Source: Candidatus Melainabacteria bacterium (GTDB lineage: Bacteria; Cyanobacteriota; Vampirovibrionia; 2-02-FULL-35-15). From it: a stretch of DNA of 64,000 bases. Location of the stretch: assembly GCA_023250155.1 (NCBI GenBank), contig JAHFBG010000003.1:38040-102039 (forward strand). The letters run 5' to 3'. Below are positions 16,453 to 26,250 of the stretch, in pieces. The notes under the pieces were generated by a model. That model had not been told where the DNA came from. It saw nothing but the letters and a program-made list of their open reading frames with translations, and did not search any database. Each line of letters opens with the position of its first letter. Positions within the stretch are counted from its first letter, which is position 1. Both the position numbers and the translations under genes were made by a program.

Positions 16453-17751
16453 ATGATTTCTTTTCAAACAAATAATTTAAACACAATTATTCAAACCAAT
16501 AAACCTATCATAGATAAGCCTTCCACTGAGGTTCATAATAGAAAGCATTTGACTTATACAAAAGCCTCTCAAGGAATTTTTCTTCTAGAGAGATCTTCTC
16601 CTAAAAATACAATTTTAAAACTAGCTCAACAACTTGTGACTCAAGAAGTACTTGAGAAACTAGCTAAGAGACTCGATGATAGTCAGATTTCAATTAGTGG
16701 GAAAAATCTATCAGATTCTATAGATCTTGAAATAAAATCAAATGATACTGCTGTAAAAGAACTAAAAATTTATGCTTTGTTAAATCACCTTAATGAAATA
16801 TCTTCACTCCTACCTGAAAGTCAAAAAAGAAATTTACTAAGTCAAATTTTAACCAATGTTTCAGAGACAGGAATAGTCCCAAAACTTATAAGCTATAGTG
16901 ATGAAAGTCATATTGCACATTTGGTTAGCTATTCTGTCATTGGTACTACACCATTGGATGATGGTAAACATGGATGCTTTATTGAAGAGAAACATTTACA
17001 TTTTGATATTAAACATAATGAAGTAGTTCTAGAAGATAAAAACATAATTTCATATTTCAATAATAAAAATCTTCTACTTAAAGATCCTCTTAGTTACAGA
17101 TTAAAACCAGACGCAAAGCATGATATTTATAAGCATTACGAAAAATCATTATTAACAAACTTATACAAAATTGAAACTAAGAACCACTTGAAAAAGCTAT
17201 ATGAAAACATTGAATCAGCAATTCATGACAAAGCAAAACTTAAAGAGATAATAATGCCTATTGTTCTTCTTATATCTAATTCTCTTGGACTTGAAACTGT
17301 AAATTTAACCATTGTAAATGATCACTCAAAGTATAAATTACAACCCACTGCCTTATTAAATAAAGGTGGTTTTGATAAATCAAATAATACCTTATTTGTC
17401 TATCAAAAAGCTTTAATTGAAGAGCTAAATACTATAAGTGACTTGCCTAATGATGAGAAAAGAAAAAGATTGTACCAATCTATTATAAAAACTCTAATTG
17501 ATGAGTTAGTCCACAAAAAACAATCACAGTTAGTTGAAACTTTAACTACAGATTCAAAAAAACAAGCAGTTGCCCCTTTACAAATAGCAAGAGTTCTAGA
17601 TTACAAAGATAATTTTAACAGTTACAACGATGCAAATTATTGTCTTGCTTTAAGAGGTGATATTGATTTTTATAGTAATCAACCATTACAAAAGGATGCT
17701 GATTCCTTTAATGAAAAATTATTACCTTATTTCTTAAGTGCTATAAACTAA
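16453..17751 (+). CDS. lineage-specific hypothetical protein, 432 residues
   Basis: No family is recognised. The N-terminus (MISFQTNNLNTIIQTNKPI) is Asn/Thr-rich and probably disordered. The body is helical with long polar helices, and no membrane segment or clear catalytic motif is seen. There is no ribosome site, and the -10-like TAATAT lies 13 nt before the ATG. It converges with the ABC1-kinase fusion, the two stops being 1 nt apart. The gene has the same style as the orphan proteins at 12276, 39015 and 48887. Confidence 0.65.
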   Translation: MISFQTNNLNTIIQTNKPIIDKPSTEVHNRKHLTYTKASQGIFLLERSSPKNTILKLAQQLVTQEVLEKLAKRLDDSQISISGKNLSDSIDLEIKSNDTAVKELKIYALLNHLNEISSLLPESQKRNLLSQILTNVSETGIVPKLISYSDESHIAHLVSYSVIGTTPLDDGKHGCFIEEKHLHFDIKHNEVVLEDKNIISYFNNKNLLLKDPLSYRLKPDAKHDIYKHYEKSLLTNLYKIETKNHLKKLYENIESAIHDKAKLKEIIMPIVLLISNSLGLETVNLTIVNDHSKYKLQPTALLNKGGFDKSNNTLFVYQKALIEELNTISDLPNDEKRKRLYQSIIKTLIDELVHKKQSQLVETLTTDSKKQAVAPLQIARVLDYKDNFNSYNDANYCLALRGDIDFYSNQPLQKDADSFNEKLLPYFLSAIN

Positions 17752-17752
17752 C

Positions 17753-20182
17753 TTAGGTTAAAAACTGAGTTAAATTTCTAACCGAATGAGGCAAGTTACA
17801 TACACCTCTAAATATCGACGGGAAAATGCTCCATGTAGTATAAAATGGATTTCTTATAAACCCTTTACCAAGAGCAAGCATAATATCACCAAGAGAATTT
17901 TTCAACATATTATTGTTCTGCCCAGCTAATCTGGATAATTCCAGATAATGAAGAACAGTTTGCATTTGTGATTTATAAAACAATGCTTGTACCGGAGAAT
18001 CTATTATTCCTATTCTTTCTAAGATAGAGTTTAATGTATTTTGTGTATAGTGTGGATTCGTAAGATTTATTCCTTTTTTAAATAGCTCTTTATCCAAAGT
18101 CTCTGTAAGCTCTCTGATAAGTTCTCTTTTAGTTTTACCAGGAGGGAGCTTTTGTGCTGTATTAATAATTCTTTTTGCAAACTCCCTGCTATTTCCAATT
18201 ATAAAATCGAGACAAGAGCCAAGATTATTTATTACTGCTTTATTCTTTCGTACTACTACAAGTCCTGTATCAATGTATGTAATACCCAGTTGATTATTGT
18301 TAAAGTGAATGAAAACATTTCCTGCATGAGGATCTCCATGTGTAAGTCTTCTTCCCCAAAAAACAGAATATAATGACTGCTCATTTTGTGCACGAAGATA
18401 AGTATTCGGTAATTGATCTAACCAGGTGATTGGATTTGCAAGCCATGGGTGTTTTTTGATTTCATCTGCAAATTGTTTTGAGTATAGCTTAGGGTTTGCT
18501 TTATAGATCTCTAACATTTTCATAAGATCATCAAGTCTAATTCCTTCTGCCATTTCTAAAACCAGTGAAGTTGCTCTTTTACCTGTTTGTCCATTTAATT
18601 TTTTAGGAAATCCAACTTCTATTGGCTGAGCTACTTTATATCTTTTTGCCCCACTTGCTAACATCTTTGCTGCATTTGCTTCAGTAGCAAGATTTAATTC
18701 TTGAATCCATCCTTTGTAATAATTATCAACTACTCCTAATAGATATCTCTTTTCCTCCGGACTAATTTTTGAATTTGCTTTAATGGTTTCTCTAAGGACT
18801 CTTCTTTCTCTAAGTAATTTCCCTGGAGTAGCTCTTCTTTTTAACATTTTTACAACCACCTGTGTACCATCAGTTGTACGTGCTAAATAGGACTCACCAA
18901 CTGTTCCCACACCCAAAGATTTAATAATTGTATACTTTCCATCTCCATAAACCCTATTACTAAAGCTTTGTGCTTGACGAAGGTTTCTTGTGGGTGAATT
19001 GTTGCTTTTAAAACCAACGAAAAAATCTCTCGTTTTTTGTTCTATCCTGGGATCATCAGCTAATATTTGGGCCATCTTACCTGCTGTAATAGATCTTTCC
19101 ATTAACAATTTAGCTCTTGTTTGTTGATCACCATTTTGAAAAGCCTTACTCTTTACTACCTTTTGAATCTCAGGAGAATTATAAGAAGCAAGTTCTGAAG
19201 TACGCTTCTGTAACCTCTTATTTTTGGAGATTCTAACAATTGCTTGTTGTGGATTTTCAACAGCTTGGATTACAGGTTCCTTTAGTTTGCTTAATGGACC
19301 ACCATCCTGACTCAGTACAGGGATATTTTTCAAGTCACTTTTTCCTTTTGCTATAGCTTCTCGAACACTGTCATTTGTACTTTTAAGTTTTTTTGCTAAT
19401 TTGCCTACTCCTCTTAAACTTCCGCCTATTGCTGGACTAAGTATTAATCCACCTAATAACCCTTCCTTAAATGCATCACCAGCACCATCCAAACTACCAT
19501 TTTTACATATGTGTCTAAATGAGTTGTCTAAACTTCCTGCAAAGGCACCTTCAGCTGCCATTTGTGTTCCTCTAATTGCAAATCTAGATACAAATCTTCC
19601 ACCTACTAATTCAAACTCAGTTGTCAAACCCTTACCTATAGCATGAGATACTGCTTTTACACCTAATTTACTTCCTATAAATCTTGCAGCAGCAGAACCA
19701 AATGCAGATGTTATAGGTGCAAGGACTCCAGCAAAAGCTCCTGTCAGAAAATCATATTTAGCACTTTCATATTTTTCTCCAGTAACACGAGAACAGATGC
19801 TTTTAAAAATAACCTTAGAAGTCCCACCCACAAGTCCTGCCACAGAAAGAGCCCCTGCTGTGATTAACAGTGAAGAACCTCCTGTAAAAGGTGCTAGTGC
19901 TAAAGCTCCTACTGCTATTGTATAAGCTGAGAATGCAACAATGCCAGAAAAGATATCAGAAAGGATATCCACCCCATCTTTCTTAAACCAACTCTTTAAC
20001 TTACTAAAAAAACTTTTATCTTCAGCTTCGGGAGCTCTATTTTGAGGCTCATTTCTATTGAGTGGAACAAAAGCATCTCGTACTTGGTGATTTACATTTT
20101 GGGCCTGAGCACCCTGTCTAGCTGGCTGCTGATTATTGACAATAATATTCCCGCCTACAGCAGGTTGTACAATTCCACCCAT
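17753..20182 (-). CDS. ABC1/UbiB-like kinase domain fused to a glycine-rich membrane region
   Basis: An 809-residue protein. Residues 1-60 are Gln/Asn-rich and disordered (with DAFVPLN). About residues 70-260 form a series of Gly/Ala-rich hydrophobic helices (SAYTIAVGALALAPFTGGSS and others) resembling membrane-inserting segments. About 415-690 is an ABC1 kinase-like domain: SLGVGTVGESYLA loop (about 424), the VVVKML lysine, LVLEMAEGIRLDDL (about 546), catalytic HGDPHAGNVFI (about 614) and metal-binding YIDTGLV. ABC1 proteins are atypical kinases or ATPases linked to quinone and lipid metabolism. The glycine loop is not the classic KxGQ-type inhibitory motif, so the role may differ from UbiB. 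Confidence 0.8.
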   Translation of the reverse strand: MGGIVQPAVGGNIIVNNQQPARQGAQAQNVNHQVRDAFVPLNRNEPQNRAPEAEDKSFFSKLKSWFKKDGVDILSDIFSGIVAFSAYTIAVGALALAPFTGGSSLLITAGALSVAGLVGGTSKVIFKSICSRVTGEKYESAKYDFLTGAFAGVLAPITSAFGSAAARFIGSKLGVKAVSHAIGKGLTTEFELVGGRFVSRFAIRGTQMAAEGAFAGSLDNSFRHICKNGSLDGAGDAFKEGLLGGLILSPAIGGSLRGVGKLAKKLKSTNDSVREAIAKGKSDLKNIPVLSQDGGPLSKLKEPVIQAVENPQQAIVRISKNKRLQKRTSELASYNSPEIQKVVKSKAFQNGDQQTRAKLLMERSITAGKMAQILADDPRIEQKTRDFFVGFKSNNSPTRNLRQAQSFSNRVYGDGKYTIIKSLGVGTVGESYLARTTDGTQVVVKMLKRRATPGKLLRERRVLRETIKANSKISPEEKRYLLGVVDNYYKGWIQELNLATEANAAKMLASGAKRYKVAQPIEVGFPKKLNGQTGKRATSLVLEMAEGIRLDDLMKMLEIYKANPKLYSKQFADEIKKHPWLANPITWLDQLPNTYLRAQNEQSLYSVFWGRRLTHGDPHAGNVFIHFNNNQLGITYIDTGLVVVRKNKAVINNLGSCLDFIIGNSREFAKRIINTAQKLPPGKTKRELIRELTETLDKELFKKGINLTNPHYTQNTLNSILERIGIIDSPVQALFYKSQMQTVLHYLELSRLAGQNNNMLKNSLGDIMLALGKGFIRNPFYTTWSIFPSIFRGVCNLPHSVRNLTQFLT

Positions 20183-20314
20183 AGTAATTAATTCAAATCC
20201 CTGTATATATTAAAACGCTTATAGGCAGTAGGTTTTGATACCTGATTAATTAAGAAATTTTTAAATTGATCCTTAACTTGATTTTAATAGTATAATAATA
20301 ACTAATTAAAACTT

Positions 20315-20698
20315 ATGGAAGATTTTATTAAAGTAGACATTGAGGGTGACTTATATTTTCAAGGCTCTAAGCTCACACATGACAAAATAGTTGAGTTCTT
20401 TAAAAAGCTTGATTTAGAAAAGCTAGATGATGAAACTTTTCAACTTAAATGGCAACATGAAAATATAGCTCAAAGAATAAATATTAAACCAGAAGATACT
20501 ATATTTGTAGTTAAGGATGTAGTAAAAGAAAGCAGTGAAATAAAGCTTGTTTTAAATGATGAAACATTAGAAAAACTAGATCCAGGGACATTGGAGTTTA
20601 ATGGAAATATTCCTTATGCTTTGGTAAAACGTGGTCGTATTAAAGCACGTTTTAATAGCCGTGCTGCTTTAAAACTTGGTGAGGCTATCTTAGGTTAA
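20315..20698 (+). CDS. DUF1285-like protein
   Basis: A 127-residue soluble protein. The order of elements fits DUF1285: an opening IDIEGDLYFQGSKLTHDKIVEFF, a central strand pair, the pattern LVLNDETLEKL, and a conserved C-terminal IPYALVKRGRIKARFNSRAALKLGEAI. The function of that family is not established. A TATAAT box lies about 18 nt upstream, and no ribosome site is seen. The stop overlaps the convergent P-loop gene by 4 nt. My family call rests on pattern memory only. Confidence 0.6.
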   Translation: MEDFIKVDIEGDLYFQGSKLTHDKIVEFFKKLDLEKLDDETFQLKWQHENIAQRINIKPEDTIFVVKDVVKESSEIKLVLNDETLEKLDPGTLEFNGNIPYALVKRGRIKARFNSRAALKLGEAILG

Positions 20699-22524
20699 AT
20701 CCCTGCTTTTCTTTGTAAGGTTTTAATCAATACCTCCGCAAGTTCAGGACTAATAGCACTAGCTCGTTTAGCCATAAGAACTGCTGTACCTTTTATAGCT
20801 AACTCTTGTTCGTCTGTAGAAAGTTTTGCCCAGTCTTTGGATTTAGCATCTTTAATACCAAATCCAATCCAGCAAGGTCTTCCTATATTTATGGCACTAC
20901 AATTTAATTTTTCACCGTAACTTTCATAGAAACCTTTTTGAAATGGATCATATGCAAGAACCTTATCTGGCTTTGCAAGATACTTTGTACCTACTACTTC
21001 AAAAGTAGGCTGACCCCATTTTTCAGGACCACTTGCTCCTGGCCCAAATTTCGTAGGAACAAAACGGAATACCTCCCATGCTCTAGCAGCACCTTTTAAA
21101 GGGACTACAAAATTATATTCTCCCTCTTCAAAAAAGGTTTTCATCGTATATGGAAGCTTGCAGTCTTCATCTATAAAACCTGCCTTTTTAATTTCTTCAT
21201 TCACTGCTTCTATACCACTATCATCATCAAACTTGAGCAAGATATTTACAGCAGTAAGAGTTGCAGAAAACGATAATCCTGTTTGTGGATCTTTTACTGC
21301 ATCAGCTGGGTTTGCTAACACTCTTGAGTTTGGCATGCCAATAGAATCATGCATTAGGAATTTCCCATTCGAATCAATTTTCACATTTTCTTTTAAAGCT
21401 TTTGCAAAGATTCCATCACGAGCTTGTTTCATAAGTGCTGGCATTTTATCTTCAGGGATACTATCGTCTACAAAATTTGTTCTTGGATAAATGTGCCTCT
21501 CAGAAATAGTAGCGATAAATCTTCTATCAATATATAGCCAATCATCAGAGTGATATTGAGACTTGATTGATTTTGCCTCTTCTACAAGTTTTGGATCAGT
21601 GCTTAAACCTGAATTCTCAACGAGTGTTGGTACCCATTCATTCATAGTACCAAGCATAGCTTCCTGAGTAGATTTTCCCGTACCTGTTGGGGCTACAAAT
21701 GCAATAGCCTTTCCATTTACTACTGCTGCTGCTGCATGTAGTGAATGAAATTGTTTTTCAGATGGGAGACTTTCACCTACATCAGATACAGCTCCTAAAG
21801 CCCAGCTTTTAAGCTGTCCATAATAGTCAGTATTGATCGCTACAATTGTAAAAGTATGAGGATTATAATAGGCACCAGGTTTTTCAAAATTTGGGTTTTC
21901 GCTACTTAATTCATCCACCATTTGTTTAAACTTAACTTCTTCCAAAAATTGATTCCCTGACTTTACAGACTCTTGATCAAAACGTTTTTTGAATACAGGA
22001 TCAATTGCATTTACCATGCGAACAAGTGGTAGTTTATTGTCTTTTACATAAGATAATTTTTGCTGAAAGCTTCCGTATTCTTGTCCTAAAACTCTTACAG
22101 CTAATAGAAACCAGTTTCTAGACCAGAAATTAAACATATGAGGTGAATTGGTTTCAAGCAATGCAGGTATACCATTAATCAGTGCTAGTGACTGATAAGG
22201 AGCTTCCTTCCCAAAGAATTTTCTTGCTGTAGTGGTTTTTTCAAAGATTCTATCTAATGAGCAAGGTTTTTCTGCTATATCGCTTCTCCTACGTAAATAA
22301 GTATTATGGTTATATTTTCCAGCTTCACCTTTAATCATTTCACCAGTAAGAGGATCTACTAACCCAAAGTTTTTATTTAGATCAATATTTATTAAGTCTT
22401 TTGCTTTAAAGCCTCGTCCTGAAAAATAATCAGGTGGATTATAGTAATCTACTTTTGTCTGGCTTGTTGCAATTTGAAGATGATTAAAGATAGATTGGGG
22501 ATTCACTTCTGTTATTTGTAGCAT
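20695..22524 (-). CDS. P-loop protein resembling HprK/PEPCK-type kinases, unknown function
   Basis: A 609-residue soluble protein. A Walker A motif, APTGTGKST, lies at about residues 274-282 after a hydrophobic strand (GKAIAFV), and about 40 residues later comes HSDDWLYID. In HPr kinases and PEP carboxykinases a comparable G-x-x-G-x-GKS/T...DD arrangement binds nucleotide and metal, so a phosphotransfer role is a guess. The N-terminal third is unlike any family I know. AAAGGAG before the ATG supports the start. The N-terminus (MLQITEVNPQSIFNHLQ) is in the same polar style as other orphans. It could be a new family. Confidence 0.65.
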   Translation of the reverse strand: MLQITEVNPQSIFNHLQIATSQTKVDYYNPPDYFSGRGFKAKDLINIDLNKNFGLVDPLTGEMIKGEAGKYNHNTYLRRRSDIAEKPCSLDRIFEKTTTARKFFGKEAPYQSLALINGIPALLETNSPHMFNFWSRNWFLLAVRVLGQEYGSFQQKLSYVKDNKLPLVRMVNAIDPVFKKRFDQESVKSGNQFLEEVKFKQMVDELSSENPNFEKPGAYYNPHTFTIVAINTDYYGQLKSWALGAVSDVGESLPSEKQFHSLHAAAAVVNGKAIAFVAPTGTGKSTQEAMLGTMNEWVPTLVENSGLSTDPKLVEEAKSIKSQYHSDDWLYIDRRFIATISERHIYPRTNFVDDSIPEDKMPALMKQARDGIFAKALKENVKIDSNGKFLMHDSIGMPNSRVLANPADAVKDPQTGLSFSATLTAVNILLKFDDDSGIEAVNEEIKKAGFIDEDCKLPYTMKTFFEEGEYNFVVPLKGAARAWEVFRFVPTKFGPGASGPEKWGQPTFEVVGTKYLAKPDKVLAYDPFQKGFYESYGEKLNCSAINIGRPCWIGFGIKDAKSKDWAKLSTDEQELAIKGTAVLMAKRASAISPELAEVLIKTLQRKAGI

Positions 22525-22695
22525 ATTTTACTCCTTTGTAAATTAGCTTATTAAGTAATTCTTTTTACCAAACACGTTACTAAGATAGCGTGTATTATAA
22601 TCTTTTTGCAAATTTAACTGTAATTTTAAATGATATTTAACATAATATTTTAAAAACTCTTGTAGAATAGAATTACATTTTAGGAAATTCAAACT

Positions 22696-24276
22696 ATGGA
22701 AGCAAAAGATAAAGTATTTATATTTGATACTACGTTAAGAGATGGAGAACAGTCTCCTGGAGCTACACTAAATATTCAAGAAAAACTTGAAGTAGCAAAA
22801 CAACTAGCAAAGTTAGGTGTTGACATAATAGAAGCTGGATTTCCTTTTTCAAGCCCTGGGGATTTTGAAGCTGTTCGATTAATTGGCAAAGAAGTTGAAG
22901 GGCCCATTATTTGTGGGTTGGCAAGAGCAAAAAAAGAAGATATTGAAAAAGCAGCCTCTGCACTAGAATCCGCTAAGAAAAGAAGAATACATACTTTTAT
23001 TGCTACAAGTGATATTCACATGGAGCATAAACTAAAAATGTCTAGAGATAAAGTTTTAAAAATGGCTGTTGAAATGGTTAGCTATGCTAAAAGCTTTACA
23101 GATGACATTGAATTTTCACCAGAAGATGCAGGACGTTCTGATCCAAAGTTTTTATTTGAAATCCTTCAAGCTGTAATTGAAGCAGGAGCAACCACTGTAA
23201 ACATCCCTGATACTGTTGGTTACACTGTTCCGAGTGAATTTGGAAATCTTATTAAATTAATTAAAGAAAATGTTCCAAACATAAATCAAGCAATAATTTC
23301 AGTCCATTGCCACAATGACTTAGGCTTAGCCGTAGCAAACTCTTTAAGTTCTATTGTAAATGGTGCTCGCCAAATAGAGTGTACTATAAATGGCATTGGA
23401 GAAAGAGCAGGGAACTGCTCGCTAGAAGAAATAGTAATGATTTTAAAAACAAGACCTACATTAGGCTTGTATACAGGCATTGATACTACTCAAATTTATA
23501 GAACAAGCAGGCTTGTAAGTACTCTTACAAATATGCTTGTTCAGCCAAACAAAGCAATTGTTGGTGCAAATGCTTTTGCACATGAGTCTGGCATTCATCA
23601 GGATGGATTTTTAAAGTTTAAGAAAACTTATGAAATTATGAACCCGGAAGATATTGGTTTACTTACATCAAAACTTCCACTGGGACCACGTTCTGGAAGA
23701 CATGCTTTAAATGAACGATTAACTGAACTTGGTTATCATTTAACTGAAGAGCAATTAGACAAAGCATTTACAAGATTTAAAGAAATTGCAGACAAGAAAA
23801 AACAAGTTGTTGACAGAGATTTAGAATCTGTTGTTAGGGATGAGCAGAGGATGCAAGAAACAACTACTCACTATGAGTTAGAAAATCTTCAAATTGCATG
23901 TGGAACTGGCTTGCCCACAGCTTCTGTGTGTTTAAGACGTACAAGCGACAATGCTTTTCTAAAAGATGCAGCATTAGGTACAGGTCCTGTAGATGCTATA
24001 TACACAGCTATCAATAAAATAGTACAAGTACCAAATGAACTTATTGAATTTTCTGTTCAGTCAGTAACAGAAGGAATAGATGCCCTTGCTGAAATTACTA
24101 TTCGAATCAGAGAAAAAAATGGTGCTGTATATAGCGGACATGCAGCAAACACTGACATAACTATGGCTTGTGCAAAAGCATACTTAAATGCACTAAACAA
24201 GCTTATTAGTGAAGTAGGTATACAGATTAAACTTTATCCACAGCACGGTGGTTTAGAAGCTAAACGCGGGGTCTAG
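22696..24276 (+). CDS. leuA: 2-isopropylmalate synthase
   Basis: The first committed enzyme of leucine synthesis, joining acetyl-CoA and 2-ketoisovalerate. At 526 residues it has full length. The catalytic TIM barrel shows [16 protein letters not shown], the metal-site [13 protein letters not shown] and [14 protein letters not shown] linker with [12 protein letters not shown] follows, then the C-terminal LeuA dimer domain ([15 protein letters not shown]), which carries leucine feedback control in this family. A weak AGGAAA site precedes the ATG. No other leucine genes are adjacent. No Leu-rich leader peptide was found upstream. Confidence 0.95.
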   Translation: MEAKDKVFIFDTTLRDGEQSPGATLNIQEKLEVAKQLAKLGVDIIEAGFPFSSPGDFEAVRLIGKEVEGPIICGLARAKKEDIEKAASALESAKKRRIHTFIATSDIHMEHKLKMSRDKVLKMAVEMVSYAKSFTDDIEFSPEDAGRSDPKFLFEILQAVIEAGATTVNIPDTVGYTVPSEFGNLIKLIKENVPNINQAIISVHCHNDLGLAVANSLSSIVNGARQIECTINGIGERAGNCSLEEIVMILKTRPTLGLYTGIDTTQIYRTSRLVSTLTNMLVQPNKAIVGANAFAHESGIHQDGFLKFKKTYEIMNPEDIGLLTSKLPLGPRSGRHALNERLTELGYHLTEEQLDKAFTRFKEIADKKKQVVDRDLESVVRDEQRMQETTTHYELENLQIACGTGLPTASVCLRRTSDNAFLKDAALGTGPVDAIYTAINKIVQVPNELIEFSVQSVTEGIDALAEITIRIREKNGAVYSGHAANTDITMACAKAYLNALNKLISEVGIQIKLYPQHGGLEAKRGV

Positions 24277-24627
24277 TTTATTAAGTTTTTCTTTCTCTGC
24301 ATCATTAAAACTTTTTTGCTGATGAGATCTTGGTGCAATGTCTAATAAAGCCAAGTAGATATCATGCTTTCCACCAAGAAGACATATTCCTGCTGCACGA
24401 ATACAATCAGATTGAGTGACTGCATTTTTCTTAAAAAGCCATTCAAGCACTTTTGGAATTGCTTTGCTATGTTCATTGTTCATTGTAAGTTGATCAATTT
24501 CTGCCTCTAGTTTATATAAATTTGGAATTGACTCTTGGGTTTTATTGTCAAGAACAGGAAGTGATATTCTTGTTTTCACAATCCCTCTGTCGACATTTCC
24601 ATTTACTGTACCTAGATTTATACTCAT
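24253..24627 (-). CDS. hypothetical protein, 124 residues
   Basis: A soluble protein with no recognised family. A TAGGAG box lies upstream of the ATG. The body is helical, and the central segment [26 protein letters not shown] contains a hydrophobic helix pair. Its 3' end overlaps leuA tail to tail by 24 bp. It is followed closely, on the same strand, by the promoter-proximal end of nothing else, so it is probably monocistronic downstream of the HD-domain gene (25 bp gap) and may share its transcript. Confidence 0.6.
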   Translation of the reverse strand: MSINLGTVNGNVDRGIVKTRISLPVLDNKTQESIPNLYKLEAEIDQLTMNNEHSKAIPKVLEWLFKKNAVTQSDCIRAAGICLLGGKHDIYLALLDIAPRSHQQKSFNDAEKEKLNKLDPAFSF

Positions 24628-24652
24628 AACTCAATACTCCTACCTATGCTAG

Positions 24653-25321
24653 TTAACCATAAACATTCTTTAATTCTTGCTCAAATTGCTTAAAAAGCTT
24701 ATTAGTTACATCATCATCAATCCTACTAATAAAAACTTTTGCTAAAGATTCATAATACCATTTTTGTTGTTCTCTTGGCCTTTTAAAGGCTTTCCAATGT
24801 TCTTCACCTACTTCTAAAAGATGCCTATCAGTTTCTCTATTGTTATCAATTTTATCTGCGCATGATACAAAAAGGACATCTTTTGGAGCTGTTTTTAAAT
24901 ATTCAATGGTATGTGTTTTTCTGTTTTCCCATGTATCTGATTTATCTGGTTCTGAAGCACCTTGTACAAGAAAAGCAACATTACTTCCAAACAATTGCTC
25001 TATCTCTTCATGCGTTGTTCCTGTATCTTCTATTGTATCGTGCAATACTCCAGCTATAACCACTTCATCAGAACAACCAAGTTCACTTAAAATTAATCCA
25101 ACCCTTAAAGGATGGATTACATATGGAATAGATGTACCTTTTCGAAGCTGTCCTTCATGCGCTTTTATTGCAAACTCTATTGCATCTGAGATTAATTTAC
25201 TCTTTCTTGTATCTGTAATTTTAGTTATTATATTTTGAATATTTATATAAATGGCTTGCTCATTCCCATGAGCTTGTGATTCTATTTTAGTATTAAATGG
25301 CATTGCTATTTTAGATATCAT
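24653..25321 (-). CDS. HD-domain (p)ppGpp hydrolase-like protein (MESH1/RSH type)
   Basis: A 222-residue stand-alone hydrolase domain. Visible RSH signatures are HEGQLRKGTSIPYVIHPLRVG (first metal His), the HD motif AGVLHDTIEDTGTT, and FVSCADKIDNNRE, in place of the family VKLADRLHN. These match the hydrolase half of SpoT/RelA proteins. No synthetase or TGS/ACT domain is present, so it resembles small alarmone hydrolases. Alternatives are hydrolysis of NADPH or other nucleotides, as shown for some MESH1 enzymes. No strong ribosome site was found. Confidence 0.85.
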   Translation of the reverse strand: MISKIAMPFNTKIESQAHGNEQAIYINIQNIITKITDTRKSKLISDAIEFAIKAHEGQLRKGTSIPYVIHPLRVGLILSELGCSDEVVIAGVLHDTIEDTGTTHEEIEQLFGSNVAFLVQGASEPDKSDTWENRKTHTIEYLKTAPKDVLFVSCADKIDNNRETDRHLLEVGEEHWKAFKRPREQQKWYYESLAKVFISRIDDDVTNKLFKQFEQELKNVYG

Positions 25322-25396
25322 TTATCTTCTCTTATATTTGAAAACTTATAAGCTCATTATAAATCAATTTGATTAAGACTTATAGCCTTAATGTTG

Positions 25397-26227
25397 TTAA
25401 CCTTTTACTTCTTTTAAATATTCTTTTACTGCAAAATCATAAGTATTTTTAAGATTGGCAGTTATTATACTTGTTTTAAATTGATATTCTTTATCTTCTA
25501 ACTTAATTCTTGAAACAGGCATTATTCCTATAATTGCATTTGTTATAAAAACTTCTTTTGCTTTACTCAGATAAAGACTATGAACATTTTTTTCTTCTAT
25601 TTGAATATTGTTTTCTTTAGCAAGCTCTAATACTTTAGTTCTTGTAACACCAGACAATATACCACTTTCAAGAAGTGGTGTAATTATTTTATCCTCCATA
25701 ACTAAAAATATATTTGCTCTTGTACATTCTACTAGTTCATTTTTATCATTTAAATACAGTGCATCATTAAAGCTATTTTCCTGAGCATATCTATATGCTA
25801 CATAACTATCCCCTCTGCTTGTAGTCTTATGTCTAAAAGAAATTGATCTTGAATCTCTATGTAGAATCCAGGAAATAAGAAAATATGACAATGGTAATTT
25901 TTCAAGTGCTGCAGGAATTATAACCACATTAAACTTATCTTCAAGACGTTTTGAAATTATGATTTTTATTCTTGCATTTTCTAATGCATTTGCATTAAGT
26001 ACATTTTTTATCCATTCTTTCACTTCAGCTTCTTCTACAGGAAAAGGCATGCCTATTTCTTTTGCACTATGTGTAAGTCTCTTATAATGATCTTCAAAAA
26101 ATACGGGTATACCATTTTCACATCGTATGGTCTCAAATAGCCCATAGCCAAATTGATACGACAAATCAGTAATGCTTATCTTTGCATCTTCTTCTTGTAA
26201 GACTTGTCCATTTAAGAAAACTAACAT
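25397..26227 (-). CDS. fold-type IV PLP aminotransferase / aminodeoxychorismate lyase
   Basis: A 276-residue protein of the IlvE/PabC/D-amino-acid transaminase class. Signatures are SYQFGYGLFETIRCENG near the N-terminus, the PLP-binding lysine in RHKTTSRGDSY, and the conserved ECTRANIFLV with its phosphate-binding partner region GVTRTKVLELA. The sequence does not decide between branched-chain aminotransferase and 4-amino-4-deoxychorismate lyase. I chose the ATG at 26227. A TTG 15 nt upstream would overlap the divergent obg promoter. A -10-like TACACT lies 6 nt before this ATG, suggesting a leaderless mRNA. Confidence 0.85.
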   Translation of the reverse strand: MLVFLNGQVLQEEDAKISITDLSYQFGYGLFETIRCENGIPVFFEDHYKRLTHSAKEIGMPFPVEEAEVKEWIKNVLNANALENARIKIIISKRLEDKFNVVIIPAALEKLPLSYFLISWILHRDSRSISFRHKTTSRGDSYVAYRYAQENSFNDALYLNDKNELVECTRANIFLVMEDKIITPLLESGILSGVTRTKVLELAKENNIQIEEKNVHSLYLSKAKEVFITNAIIGIMPVSRIKLEDKEYQFKTSIITANLKNTYDFAVKEYLKEVKG

Positions 26228-26233
26228 ATTTTT

Positions 26234-26239
26234 AGTGTA
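26234..26239 (-). promoter_or_regulatory. candidate -10 of the PLP-enzyme gene, overlapping the obg promoter
   Basis: The minus strand reads TACACT followed by 6 nt and ATG. It overlaps the obg -10 box by 2 bp on the opposite strand, so only one polymerase could occupy the region at a time. Confidence 0.35.
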
Positions 26240-26243
26240 CAAT
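26238..26243 (+). promoter_or_regulatory. -10 box of obg, leaderless start
   Basis: TACAAT lies exactly 7 nt before the ATG and no ribosome site is present. Confidence 0.5.
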
Positions 26244-26250
26244 ACATTAT

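Noticed and set aside
22525..22695. Leucine leader peptide or attenuator before leuA
   Set aside because: No Leu-rich short frame or strong terminator hairpin was found, unlike the DAHP synthase leader.
24840..25238. 132-residue frame opposite the HD hydrolase gene
   Set aside because: It runs entirely antisense to a clear RSH-family gene and shows no domain of its own.
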